Shown in pieces: positions 37,817-48,898 of a stretch of 64,000 bases of DNA. The translations under genes and the position numbers were made by a program. The notes under the pieces are model-generated. The model was not told the DNA's origin, ran no database searches, and worked only from the letters and a program-made list of their open reading frames with translations. The stretch is from Zoroaster sp. YZ-2022 (Eukaryota > Echinodermata > Asteroidea > Forcipulatida > Zoroasteridae). The DNA is taken from NCBI GenBank assembly GCA_029582265.1, contig CM055819.1, positions 24,938,715-25,002,714 of the forward strand, read 5' to 3'. How positions within the stretch are numbered: the first letter of the stretch is position 1; every line of letters begins with the position of its first letter.

Positions 37817-39282
37817 TGTGACAGGTAGAATTGACATACCCTATTTTATATATTGCGCCCTCGCTTGACCCTTAAAGTTTCATACCATCTAAGAAGTTGC
37901 TTTGTCTTGTGGTCATAACCACCACAGCTTCTGTTTGGGCCACATCATAAAAATATTGTGCTGTCCATATGTATACAGTGTACACTTAACATTCAAGTTC
38001 TTCATTGCACCTCATAATGGCTTCCCACTGATTAGACTGGGGTGAGTGTACTTTCATTTAATTTGTTCTTTTATCACACTTATTATCAAGTTATTAATTA
38101 GTGCTTTCTGAGTATTCCTCTAGTCAGAAAATTAGTTTGGTTTACTCAGTAGTTTAGTCGGTGGAAAGTGAATTATTTGTTTAACTGATTTGCTGATTTG
38201 TTTAAATGCCATTGAGTTCATTTACAAAATGAATTACTTTTTAGCTTTTATTCTCTTAAGTTACTTTTAATAATATTGTCTTCATTTATACATTTTTAGG
38301 AGTATTTGTTAACTTTCTTTAGTTCCTTTTAATTTCCTTTATCACTTTGTATGAGTGTGCTCCTTTAAGGATGGATGCATTTTTATATTATCTGATCTAT
38401 TTTAGAATATTCACCATAGTTTAGTATTTAACCTTGATTTATTATGGCATGCTCATTTCACTTCTGGAGTATCAAGTCCCTTGACTATTAGTTGAGTGTT
38501 TCTAGAGCATATGAAGTCTAATTATCAATTGCCTATAGGTTTGCACACAATTCTGTCCATCGATATTGCTTTGTTATTGATAATAGTATGGTTGTTCTTA
38601 TTTAAGTTTTCTCCAGCAATTGATATGTGATCATTTCTATTTCTCATTCCATTAAGCAACCACTAGGGAATAACCACCAGTTTTATTGTCCTCTTGGGTA
38701 TTTAACTTTCTAGAGCATAGGGTCAATAACAACTTAGCCTAAAATACTTCTATTTTATTTTAGTTACTTATTAGTTTTATCCATTGCTGTTTACATAATT
38801 TCTTATTCTTCACCATTTGATTATTATTTTTATCTTTAAATTTATCTAGTTAATAGTTATCTTTTGATTATGTTTCCTATTATTATATTCACACTTAATT
38901 TTCTTACATTATTTGAATGTTGAATAGACTGGGTAAAGTCTGTGATTTATTAACTTCACATTGATAGAGGTCATTCAATTACACTTGTGCTATACATAGT
39001 TATTTGTTTCTTTATTTGACTTTGCAAGTTAAAGCATTCCCATGCCTTGTATTTTCTTATAGGACAAAAACTTAACTTTTGAGTTAAAGTACACTGTGTA
39101 AGAGGATTTTACATTTATTATTTTTATTAGTATTTTCCAATTCATTATATTTATACAAGAATTGTATTTTGTATCTTTTCAGGGTTTTTCTTTTGAGTAA
39201 ATGCAGTCACACCATTAAAAGAACAAGACCGCTTAAAATGTACACCATCCGTGTCGTGATATATTCATTTTGAGCTGTCACA
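37817..39282. mobile_element. Probable solo LTR between the two GPCR units
   Basis: The block absent from the other two units begins TGTGACAG and ends CTGTCACA, a perfect 8-bp TG...CA inverted terminus as in LTRs. It is 1466 bp, strongly AT-rich, has no coding capacity and has a T-rich interior. An exact target duplication is not evident (ATTA before, ATAA after), so assignment to an LTR rather than another element is inferred from the ends and the clean empty-site comparison. Confidence 0.6.
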
Positions 39283-40300
39283 ATAACATCTTAAAGAACA
39301 TCTCCTTGTAATTACTTAAATACTGAGAAAGTTGTCCTATCTTTGAAAAGCACAATCCTCAAGGCACTTGGAATGTACACAGAAAAAATTATGACAAATT
39401 ACTTCATTTTATTATTAATGTCCCATGTTCCTCTAAAATGTCATGCTTCTGGACCCATTAGTGTGGACAGACACACGTGTAATATACACATAGGCACTGT
39501 TTTGTCCTCATAATTACCAGACCAGCTTTGCCCTTAATAACTTGCACCACAAATTGTTTAATTTGTAGAATAGGTTTTTAGACTCTACATGTACACATCA
39601 ATTTGAAAAAGAAGTTTAATATTAAGGCCTCAATTTGCAATCAAGCAATAATGGTAATTGCATTGTTAGTGCGCCCACAGTTAGTTTTTCAGAGATGGTC
39701 GTTCATTACTCGCTTATAATTACCAGACCAGCTTTGCCTCGACTTGCACTGGCACATGAAATTGAGTCTTAGACTGTAGTCAGTTATACACTGTGAATAA
39801 CAAGTGACCAAGTGTAGGACTCCTCTTATTGTGAGGAACAATGGCTGGCAACAGTGGCTAATAATAGCATTTATGACTTCACGTTTCAAATGTCAAAGGA
39901 ATGACCTATGTAGCTACATTGTACCAATTAAATTGTCATGAAAAGGCTAAAATCCTATTAGTTTATATGCGGCATTTAGTTGACATGTTTTATGTTTAGG
40001 CTATATTGTAGATCTATGTGTACGTAGGATAATTTGTTATAATTATTTTATGTTGAAGTATGAAATCCTATTGGTTAATCTGTGCCATTTGGTTGACACG
40101 CTGTGTCGGTTTATTCATGAATCTCAGTGTTGTTAACAATGGGAATGGGATATTGACAGTCGGCTAGGATTTACATGTATGCACTCAAAGCTGCTCTGCT
40201 GTGCCTACGATCTCATATAGCTTCCTACCAGTAACGTTGGTCCTACTGGTTGAATGAATAATTTTCGTTGTTTCACATACAGTGAGTAAAGATACTGAAG

Positions 40301-41294
40301 ATGGATTATGAGGAGATACAGACATTTTATCAAGTTGTGATGATACTCGTAGGGATTGTCGGGTTTATCGGAAATGTTCTTGTATGTGTGACTATATGTT
40401 ATACAAGGACACTGCATAATGTCACCAACTTGATGATTCTGAATCTAGCTATCGCAGAATCCAGATGCATTGGTTTCTACATGTTATCCTCTGTTTCCAT
40501 TCATTACCTTAAAGTATAGATCTTATATCTCTCTCAACAATTCTCAGTGTACTTCGAAATTAATTTTTCTGCAAAAATGTACATGGACTTATTATTACTT
40601 TCTCAACTGCTTCTGGACCCATTCTGTAACGAGCCTCACACTGGCAAATTTTGAACGATTTATTGGAATCAACCGACCTTTGCAGTATCCAAACTACTTC
40701 ACAAGGAGAAAGATTACCCTGTTATTACTTGCTGTTTGGGTTATTCCACCCATGGTGCAAATGCCTCATACAGTTTTTATCATCATCAACTACCAATCAG
40801 ATAACTGTTCATTTAAAAACAGTGCAGGTAAAACCATTTTTGGCATTGTGTCAACGATAGCGTTTCTTCTACAGGTTGGAGCTACATTTTGGATGTACAT
40901 CAGAATCCTTGCCAACCTCAAACAAGGAGCCAGAAACCTAGAAGAGCAAGGAATACAGGGACCAGCTCAACAGCTGCACCAAGCTCACAAGAAAGTCACC
41001 AGCACTCTTGCTGTTGTCACCACGTCTTTCTTCATTCTTGTGTTACCTGGAGCAATCTGGTACTTAATAGATCCATTGTTAAGTGGTTCTGATATAATTA
41101 GTGACAGTGATAATGACATTATTTGGGACATAATTACTTTATTAGCATTAGTGAATTCTGCTATAAACCCAGTCTTGTATGGATTCAAATATGAACAGCT
41201 TCGGAAAGCATTCAAGTCTATGGTGTGCAGATGTGATCGATGGAGACAACCTTATCAAGTTGGTCAAGAAATGCAAAGAGTTGAAGCTCAGTAA
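40301..41294 (+). pseudogene. Rhodopsin-like (class A) GPCR, copy 3, 7-bp insertion
   Basis: Same receptor family. It has an in-frame 6-bp insertion after residue 11 (adds two residues) and a 7-bp insertion ATCCAGA at about 40458 in TM2, right after LAIAE/D, which shifts the frame; a new stop follows at 40517. From 40470 to the end another frame encodes an uninterrupted TM2-TM7 with ANFERFIGINRP, AVWVIPPMVQMP, a long TM6-TM7 loop rich in D/S (SDSDNDIIWD) and VNSAINPVLYGFKYEQLRK. A start at an internal methionine would lack TM1, so a full receptor is not encoded. Confidence 0.87.
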
Positions 41295-42224
41295 CGCTGT
41301 CTATTGACAGTTCTAGCATTCAGAGAGACAATTATTTCATTTTAAGATTTAAATTTGACTTGTGTAAAAGTGTAAAAGCCAATGATGGTATGAATCTTCC
41401 CTTGAAACAATTGTGTCCGAGGCTCTGTCATTTTTGAGAAAAGTGATATAACTTCTGGGCCAGGCAGGGAAGCAAAACTCATAACCATGCTCATTGTGCA
41501 TGCATGCATTTGGAGTACAATGCTGTGATATGGATTACAGCAGGCTGGCACACTTCATGTACAATGTAGGGAACAGATCGTCTGGCTTTAGCTATTCCAA
41601 CAGTTTCTTGTCTTTGTATCCATTGGAGACACTCTCCAGCACATGTCACCTTCTCAACAAATGTATAGCTACAAACTTGGACTCTATAAATGTTGTAATG
41701 ACTTCAATTCATACAGACTGAAAACTGAATCCTATAGGTGTTATGCCTGAGTGCCAAATAAATCTAGCACCTCCTGTACACGTAAATGTACATTGTATGT
41801 AGAGCAAAACACCAAAAAAATGTATTTCTTGTTTTCCCCTGTTATCACATGCAGGTACACTGTAGGTTTTTACTGAATATTTAGTTTCATAATTTTAAGT
41901 ATGTGTAAAACACTATACAAATAGACACACATTCCATTAAGGCCATATGCCAATATACATGTAGATATAATTCAAAAGATCATTTTAATATGAAGCAGTT
42001 GAGAACTAAAGTTACAAATTGAGTTTACATGTATGTTTAACATATAAGAATTTGAAAACTCTACATAACTGGCCATAGGGTCATCCATGAGCTGAAAAAT
42101 CAGCAACTTTTGGTGATTTTTTTTTCGCTGTGCCATATTTGGTCCTTCAATAAACACACTATCAAACTTTTAAAAGAGCTTAGCTTGCTTAAGACAACAA
42201 AACAGTACCTAATATGAAATAAAT

Positions 42225-42580
42225 AAAAACAAAATCCATAAAGTTTAGGTGATAGGGGGATCAAAAATAACAAAGGTATTTTGCGAAGAATCAGTGTAGG
42301 GTTTTCAAGTGTGAATAACTCCAGATATGGTATAGATAGAGACTTTCTGATGCCTTTTCTGAAGAGAACAGGTGTAGGATAATCCATGTACTAACTTGAA
42401 GGTTATACTTTATTCTAATAAAATGTTATAAGCCTTTGAAATTGGTCGAAAAGTGTCTGCAATATTCAAAGAGCTAGAGCTGATGTGTGAGTTTGAAGGA
42501 TAAAGCTATGTTTAAAAAAAAAAAATCAGTCAAATCTGAGAGTCACCTGGGGAGGTTTTGGAAATTTAGGTGATTTGATA
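42225..42580 (-). repeat. Long inverted repeat, right arm (copy B)
   Basis: Copy-B counterpart of 12535-12930, somewhat shorter because of a deletion near 42475-42485 (the GAACTGTAACTTCC part is missing). Confidence 0.85.
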
Positions 42581-42847
42581 CACTTTATGAGAATTAAGAA
42601 TGTTTGCTAACATTATGAAAATGATCACCACGTATTAGAGCAATGGATGAAATTCTCAACTTGTTTTGAATATAACCAAAGGTTTGTAGGAGTTTTAACT
42701 TCCATTGCATAAAATATTTTTTTTTAAAGTCATAGTTTATAACTGATCAATCATAAGAAACACTAGATCATTGGACCAGTCTTAGAATTGGCATTCGCCA
42801 AACCAAAAACCTAACAATTTAAGATATATTCTTGAATGAACACTCAC

Positions 42848-42979
42848 CCATCTTGAACCACTTAGGTATCTTCTCAGAGTTCTGTGCTGTCTCCCCACTG
42901 GCTTGTCTCTTACTGGGCCCCAGGGGTTCTTTCTTGGCTGTGTCTGAGACAACAGCTCTTGATGATGTAGTATCACTAC
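42848..42979 (-). CDS. ASPSCR1: ASPSCR1 penultimate exon (copy B)
   Basis: 132 nt, open, ends NSEKIPKWFKMG with donor gtgagtg. One codon longer than copy A near the start (DTTSSRAVV against STSSRAV). Confidence 0.85.
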
Positions 42980-45900
42980 CTGTTGATCATAACGCAAAAA
43001 CACAGATACAAAATAATACACTGATGGACAACATGGCATGTACAGAATGTAATAACAAATTCCTTAAAACCACAGGCACAGAGCAAGCATTTCTGCTATC
43101 TCCATTACTCTGGTTTGTTCTTGTTGTGTGTCTTTTGTTTGGTTCACGTTTCTTGTTTTCAAATTCAGTTAAAGGGAAAATATTGTCATGTGTAGAGCAC
43201 ACTGTCAACAGGTCATGGAATTAGTGTCCTAGTTCAAGATTTATTTCTTATTATTGATTTTTTTCATGTTTTGTTTTGTGTTTTGTTTTTATCATATTTT
43301 TTTTTTGTTTTGTGTTTTTTTTTTCATTCATTTTCTTCTTCATGTTTTGTTTTGTGGTTTTTTTTCATGTTTTTTTGTTCATGTTTTGTTTTGTTTTTTT
43401 CATGTTTTTTTTCATGTTTTGTTTTGTTTTTTCATGTTTTGTTTCGTTTTGTATTTTTCATGTTTTGTTTTGTTTTTGTTCATGTTTTGTGTTTTTTTTT
43501 CATGTTTTATGTTTTTTTGTTGTTGTTTTCCTTCATGTTTTTTTTAGTTCATGTTTTTTTTTTTTCATGTTTTGTTTTGTTTTGTTTTTGTTCATGTTTT
43601 TTTCTTTTTTTTTCATGTTTTATGTTTTGTTTTGTTTTGTTTAGTTTTTTTCATGTTTTTTTATTTCATGTTTTGTTTTGTTTGGTTTTTTGCATGTTTT
43701 GTTCATGTTTTGTTTTTTCCATATTTTGTTCATATTTTGTTCATGTTTTGTTCATGTTTTTGTTCATGTTTTTTTTCTTTCATATTTTGTTTTTTTCATG
43801 TTTCGTTTCATGATTCGTTTCGTTTCATTTTTTTTTGGGGGGGGGTCAGTTATGGCAAAATACCTAGAATCTTCTTCGAAAATAACAATGTCTGAGGGCC
43901 CTCACAGATTTTATCTGTGTGGCTCAATTAATCTGATCTGATAAACTGTTAAAGGAAACCGAGGGAAGAGTTGGTTCATAACTTTATATTTGAAAACTTT
44001 AGTAATATTCAATAACACTCACTCGAAAAACTCTGACAAGTGCTTTGGCCACATGACGGCTGGGCCTCTGCTGCACTGCTTCCAATAATATTAGAACGAA
44101 CGGCCGTTGCAGCCTCCACTTCAGCTTTCGCAAAAGAAACGGGCTCACTGATGAGGTCTGACAGTAGGTAATGCTCGCAAGGTGTCTCCGACCCAAAGTG
44201 GACCACGGCAGCCGGGAAGAGCTTCGCATGGAACAGGGACTGGGCGTCGTCCATCAGGATGCACCTGGGCGGGGTCGTGTACAGGTAGAAACTGATCTTG
44301 GGATCCTGCAAGTGGGACTGGATGTACTCCCTCAATGCCGAGATGGTCTCCAGGGGTCGGAAGAACCCCTGGAGGACGTAACGGTCTGGGAAGTGGACGC
44401 GGACGGCCACCTTGGTGTACTTCTCTGCCTTCTTGAGGGACTTGGCTTCCCGCATGGTACGGGTCTGAAGGTGATTCTCCTCCTTGCTAGCCCTGATATG
44501 GAAAGGAAAGGAAGCACAAACCTAAAAGTGATTATCACTCATTCAAATGGATATTGTGAAACAAGGTCTAATTTCAGATAAAATTGCTTACCAGAAATAT
44601 TTGCTAACCAGATTGTCTTGGTCACCAGCCAAATTTGCCCCAAAAAACATTTGCACTTTAGCTGGTAGTCTGTTTTAAAATGCTTAGCCAAAATATTTGC
44701 TGAGCAAAATTCTCTGCTTAGCAGCTCTATGTGATCAGCCTCTGGGATGATGGTTTCATAGGACTATTATGTCTTCCAAAAGACATCAAAACGGAAGTGA
44801 TGTGTTCATTCATTGATTTCTGTTGAGTGTTGACTTCTTCATCATAAATCCAGTTCAACCGCTATCTCATTTTATTCAGGTACAAACTTGCTTGAACATG
44901 GTCTAGTTCCATACAGAAAAAAAAAAAATTGCCAAGAAGATTTTGTTGGTTACCAGCTAAACTTTCACACAAAATGTGAGTACTTTGGCTGATAATCTGT
45001 TTTTTTAATGCTTAGCTAAATTAACAGCCCTGTAATTTGGTCCCTACCTCAGCCCCTAACCCATGATGTACGGTTCATTTCTGATGATAATATCCATTAA
45101 TCAGCTTATTAAATGATTAATTTAGTCACTTGTTTTAAGAAAATATAGTCTGCAATGTATTGAAACACCATTCACATATTTAAGTACTCACTAATCAATT
45201 CTCACAGTATAAAAAATATATTGTTCTTCTCACGATTGTATCTGTTGGTCAGCCATCATATCAGACAAGGTGACCTCAAAGAAGTCATCAGGTACATCCT
45301 GATCTGCCAAGGACGGATCGCCGACGCTCTGGTCCAGGCTAAAGACAAGGGGCTGCCTGTTGCAGGGCCCTTGCAGCTTGCCAGATTGAAGCTGGGGGCT
45401 CACAAGCTGTGAACTACCACTGGATGGTTCTGGAAACTAATTGTCAAAAAAACAAAACAAGATAGGGTTTTCAGAGGTTCTATTAAAGCTTTCTATACAC
45501 AGAAAATTACAACTTTACAGACCAGGGGCCAATTTCATAGTGCTGCTAAACAGAGAATTTTGCTTAGCAAATATTTTCACTAAGCATTATAAAACAGTCT
45601 ACCAGCAAAAGAACACTAATTTTATGTGAAAGTTTTACTGGTAACCAAAACAATCCGCTAAGCAAATATTTCTGGTAAGCAATTTATTCTGCTTAGCAGA
45701 TCTGCTTACCATTAGCAAGAATTTCAGCTTCTGCTCATGCGTAACTAAGGATTTGCCGATTACGCAACTAGGGCAAAAATTCTGTCCATACCTTGTAAGC
45801 CTTGTTGATTGAAAACACAGAAATCCCTGTGTAGCAGCAACATGCAATTAGGCCCTGGACACACCCAACCCCAAGCACATCTGTGTTAATTAACTTTTGG

Positions 45901-46243
45901 TTCATCACAACACTCAAATGCAACAAGAATACAGTGAAGGGCAAAATTGTATGATTAACTAATAGGAGTGTTTAGAAATGAACATAGAAAAAGGTATACG
46001 TGATTATAAGGAGGGCAGTGAGCCAATGGACATTTGTCAATGCCAGATGTCATCAATGAACGCAGAGGAACAGAGAGCAATGGGCCAAACAAGTTGACTG
46101 CATTTGAACATTACCTTGAAATCGGCAAAGAGATTTTGGTGTTGCAGCTGAGTTGACCAGGACTGTTTCAGCATGCTCAGTTGCTGTTGAGTACGATGCT
46201 GTAGAATGGATTCAGCTAGGGCTGCGCCCATTTCATTGGCTCG
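42848..46243 (-). CDS. ASPSCR1: ASPSCR1/TUG C-terminal exons, second set (copy B), UBX intact
   Basis: Exons 46243-46115, 45406-45234, 44492-44023 and 42979-42848 have the same borders and phases as copy A and are all open. Together they encode about 300 residues including the linker end, VPDDFFEV, the whole UBX domain and IPKWFKMG. Two in-frame length changes exist relative to A: loss of three residues (VRK) in the exon at 45234 and gain of one in the last exon. No N-terminal exons were found upstream (46.3-64 kb). It is therefore either a partial duplicate needing its own promoter, a decayed remnant, or the true C-terminus misplaced by assembly. Confidence 0.85.
43245..43848 (+). repeat. 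T-rich (TTTTGTTTTTTTCATG)n low-complexity tract, copy B
   Basis: Counterpart of 13400-13995 with different word numbers; same start, same TTTCGTTTCATGATTCG end and a shorter G run. Expected to be a site of length change. Confidence 0.9.
44023..44492 (-). CDS. ASPSCR1: ASPSCR1 UBX-domain exon (copy B), intact
   Basis: 470-nt exon from CCATATCAG|GGCTAGC to TTCGA|gtgagt. The UBX domain is complete: KVAVRVHFPDRYVLQGFF, ETISALREYIQSHLQDP, ISFYLYTTPPRCILMDD and LFHAKLFPAAVVHFG. Human TUG reads KVALRVLFPDRYVLQGFF at the same place (recalled), making this the best-supported assignment in the window. It is followed by a Ser/Ala-rich tail ending CGQSTCQSFSS. Confidence 0.92.
44565..44740 (-). repeat. 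Fold-back TGCTTAGCA repeat (copy B, first)
   Basis: Counterpart of 14690-14880; its left edge has lost the CATAAAGCTGCTAAGCAG part. Confidence 0.7.
45234..45406 (-). CDS. ASPSCR1: ASPSCR1 exon before the UBX domain (copy B)
   Basis: 173 nt, no stop. Encodes RQPLVFSLDQSVGDPSLADQ and DVPDDFFEVTLSDMMADQQ. Nine bases are deleted relative to copy A, removing VRK from the conserved SDVRKMM block; the phase is unchanged. Confidence 0.87.
45530..45715 (+). repeat. Fold-back TGCTTAGCA repeat (copy B, second)
   Basis: Counterpart of 15670-15865, nearly identical. Confidence 0.7.
46115..46243 (-). CDS. ASPSCR1: ASPSCR1 exon, helical Gln-rich segment (copy B)
   Basis: 129 nt, same protein as 16257-16385, intact AG and GT borders (GATCCTAG / TTCAAG|gtaatg). 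Confidence 0.78.
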
Positions 46244-47318
46244 CTAGGATCAGGGAATACAAAAGGCTATTTTGGTCAAAAATAAAATGACACTGGTTGT
46301 TAAAATGCAGTTATTTGAATTTAAAGGCAGTTTGCAACATTGGTGAAATGTTCTTTGTTGGGGCTGAAAATTTACAGGTATTTTTGGAACCAGGTACCAA
46401 GAGAATCATGTACAGACATCTGAATATTCATTGACGTACATGTACAACGTGGCACTGGCTATAAAACACTACACACTGCAACATCCCACTAATTAAGACA
46501 AAATATCAGTACAGTCCTAGTCAGATCAAACATTTTGCTATGATTTGTAGACATGATTCACAAAAAACGAACGACCATTTTGGTGATTATGGTGATCAAA
46601 CATGTTGATTGGACCCCATAGATTTCTTTGCAAATACCATAGTGTGCACGTGCAAGCTGATTTGTGTAATGCTGCTCTAGCTAATGATCAGAATACTGCA
46701 AAACTGACCACACATTGTCCATCATTGTAGCAACTAAACCGAACAACAGTTAGCCATGATTTTTTGTTTCAGTTTAAACACGCAACTACATGTACGTAGA
46801 TAGTTAGAATATGAACATTTTTTAATGAAGGTCAGTCATCCCCACAAACAAGAAACTAGGGGGTTTGGATACAATACAGGCTACTTAAGGCGAGTGAAGC
46901 AAGCTCATGGCGTGGTTTCCAGGGCCCATTTATAACAAATAAATTTACTGTGTCCATTTTGGAAAATGATTTCTTGATCTTAACCACAAAGTTAAGTCTC
47001 CAAAATAAGTATTGGTTTAACAGTGTTACATGAGCGTAGATGTATGTGGGAAAAACATTTGAGTGGCTATAAAAATCCATCGTGAACAATGGGGAATGGA
47101 ATCGGGCGAGAGCAAAGTATGAATCCACAACATGGTAGGATTCGGGGCCTGCACAATGGCCAAGGAAGCTTAAGTGTTATAGATGCTCTGTGGTGAAAAT
47201 TTTGAGGCAAAGGGAGATTTGTAAAAAAAAATCAGGAAAAATCTTGAGAAATCACAAATGAATAGGATTTTGTCATTGAAAGTATTCTTCTTAAAATTTC
47301 TTATCAATTCTTTTCTCC

Positions 47319-47643
47319 TTAACCCTCCTCCTACAAGGGTCAAAATCAGTCAAAATGTTGATATACTTGCCAAGGTATACATGTACATGTATCTAGTGCA
47401 CATAAAAGTCGAACACTGTCAAACCTTACGTGTTGTAAGTACATTTACAGGTCAAAATGAGTCAACCGTTTTTGTCAGGTAAAAGCATCGTCTGGTATTG
47501 TTCAGGGTGGTCAAAACGACACTAAAAACCAGTCAAAAATGCCCCTGTGTGCACATTTGGGTCAACAGTCAAAACAGGCAGTTGACTGATTTTGACCTTT
47601 ATAGCAACTTCCCACAGAAGTGCAGCAATAGTGGGAGGGTTAA
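47319..47643. mobile_element. TTAA-flanked MITE (CCCTCC ends), GTCAAAA-rich, copy 1
   Basis: TTAA|CCCTCCTCCTA at the left, TAGTGGGAGGG|TTAA at the right; TTAA plus CCC ends fit piggyBac. The interior contains many copies of GTCAAAA or TTTTGAC in both orientations (GTCAAAATCAGTCAA near the left, GACTGATTTTGACC near the right). Confidence 0.82.
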
Positions 47644-48529
47644 CACAGTTCAGAAGTTTGATCTTTAGTTCAAAGCACTTATTATTTGGGCCGTTAGTGG
47701 CAACACCTTGCACACATGTATCCATTTCCTCTTACTTTTTACTCATCAGCACACTGTATCAAATGTACTTTTAACCATAATGCTTTATACTGTCACACCT
47801 CTCTAGACCTGAAGACTCATCTGCTTTTTCAGTTAATCTGAGACTTCCCCAAAACCAGATTTACCAACAAAGTTCATTGTATCTTTCACCCTGACTTAGC
47901 ACTGGAGGAGAAAGGACGATGACCTGTTGAATGTACCCATGGGTATCTTATGGACTTAATATTTAGCAAGGTCACTGTCCTGACGACTCTCCTGAGGACG
48001 ATCAGAGCATACTGATCAAAACGTCCTAACCTCCAGTTCTTTTCAGAACTAATTACTACTCAATAGAGAATTTCACGTGATGTCACCGCAATTAGTCTAA
48101 TCCTCATCCATGCAAAGCTACAAGTTTTACCTAAATGCAAGGTGACTCTCACTGGTTAAAAAAAAACCAATAAAATAACAAATAAAACAAAATCAAAATC
48201 ATAATAAGCTGGGAGTAGAATAAATAAGATTTGCATTTAACATGGTCATCTCTCTCATCCCCAGATGAAAATTACATGTAGATGTATACAAGAAAATAAA
48301 TTCATTTAACATTTTCAAATTCACCAAACATGTACATGAATCCTACGTTTAAAAATGGAATCTTGCATTTCAGCCACATTTGGCCAGTCTTTTTTTACAT
48401 ACATGTATTTCATGAAGTGTGACCAGTGGGGCTACTATTATTATAATACGATTCTCAGGAAGTTCAACTGATACATTTTAATACAACCAGAAATTTCAGA
48501 GGATGTTTTGTGCCAGACTTGGATTTTTT

Positions 48530-48840
48530 TTAACCCTCCTACTACATGGATCAAAATCAGTCAAATTGTTGATAACTTGCCAAGATATAGTGCACTTAAA
48601 AGTCAAACACTGTCAAACCTTTCATGTATTAAGTACATTTACAGGTCAAAATGAGTCGACCGTTTTTGACTGGTAAAAAGCATTTTCTGGTATTGTTCAG
48701 GGTGGTCAAAATGACAGTAAAAACCAATCAAAAATGGCCCTGTGCGCACATTTGGGTCAACAGTCAAAACGGGGAGTTGACTGGTTTTGACCTCTATAGC
48801 TACATGTACTTCCCACTAAAGTGCAGCTATAGTACGAGGT
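48530..48840. mobile_element. TTAA-flanked MITE (CCCTCC ends), GTCAAAA-rich, copy 2
   Basis: About 85 per cent similar to 47319-47643 over its whole length (shared GGTATTGTTCAGGGTGGTCA). Left end TTAA|CCCTCCTACTA is intact; the right end TAGTACGAGGTCTG has lost the TTAA. Confidence 0.82.
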
Positions 48841-48898
48841 CTGTACTCTTTTTTTCTAAATCCATATTGCCATATTTGATTATTTTCCTAATACCTGG

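Larger units (their letters stand above)
37666..41790. repeat. GPCR tandem unit 2 in copy B, split by an LTR-like insertion
   Basis: 37666-37816 repeats 35085-35220. After the 1.47-kb insert, homology resumes at 39283 (AATAACATCTTAAAGAACATC) and runs through GPCR copy 3. Without the insert the unit is about the same length as unit 1. Confidence 0.85.
31270..47210. repeat. Segmental duplication, copy B
   Basis: Same gene and repeat order as copy A. B-specific additions are a fold-back repeat (about 31455-31930), a 266-bp TIR element (32137-32402), the second tandem GPCR unit and a 1.47-kb LTR-like insert (37817-39282), and about 190 bp at 43018-43208 in the ASPSCR1 intron. Confidence 0.92.
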
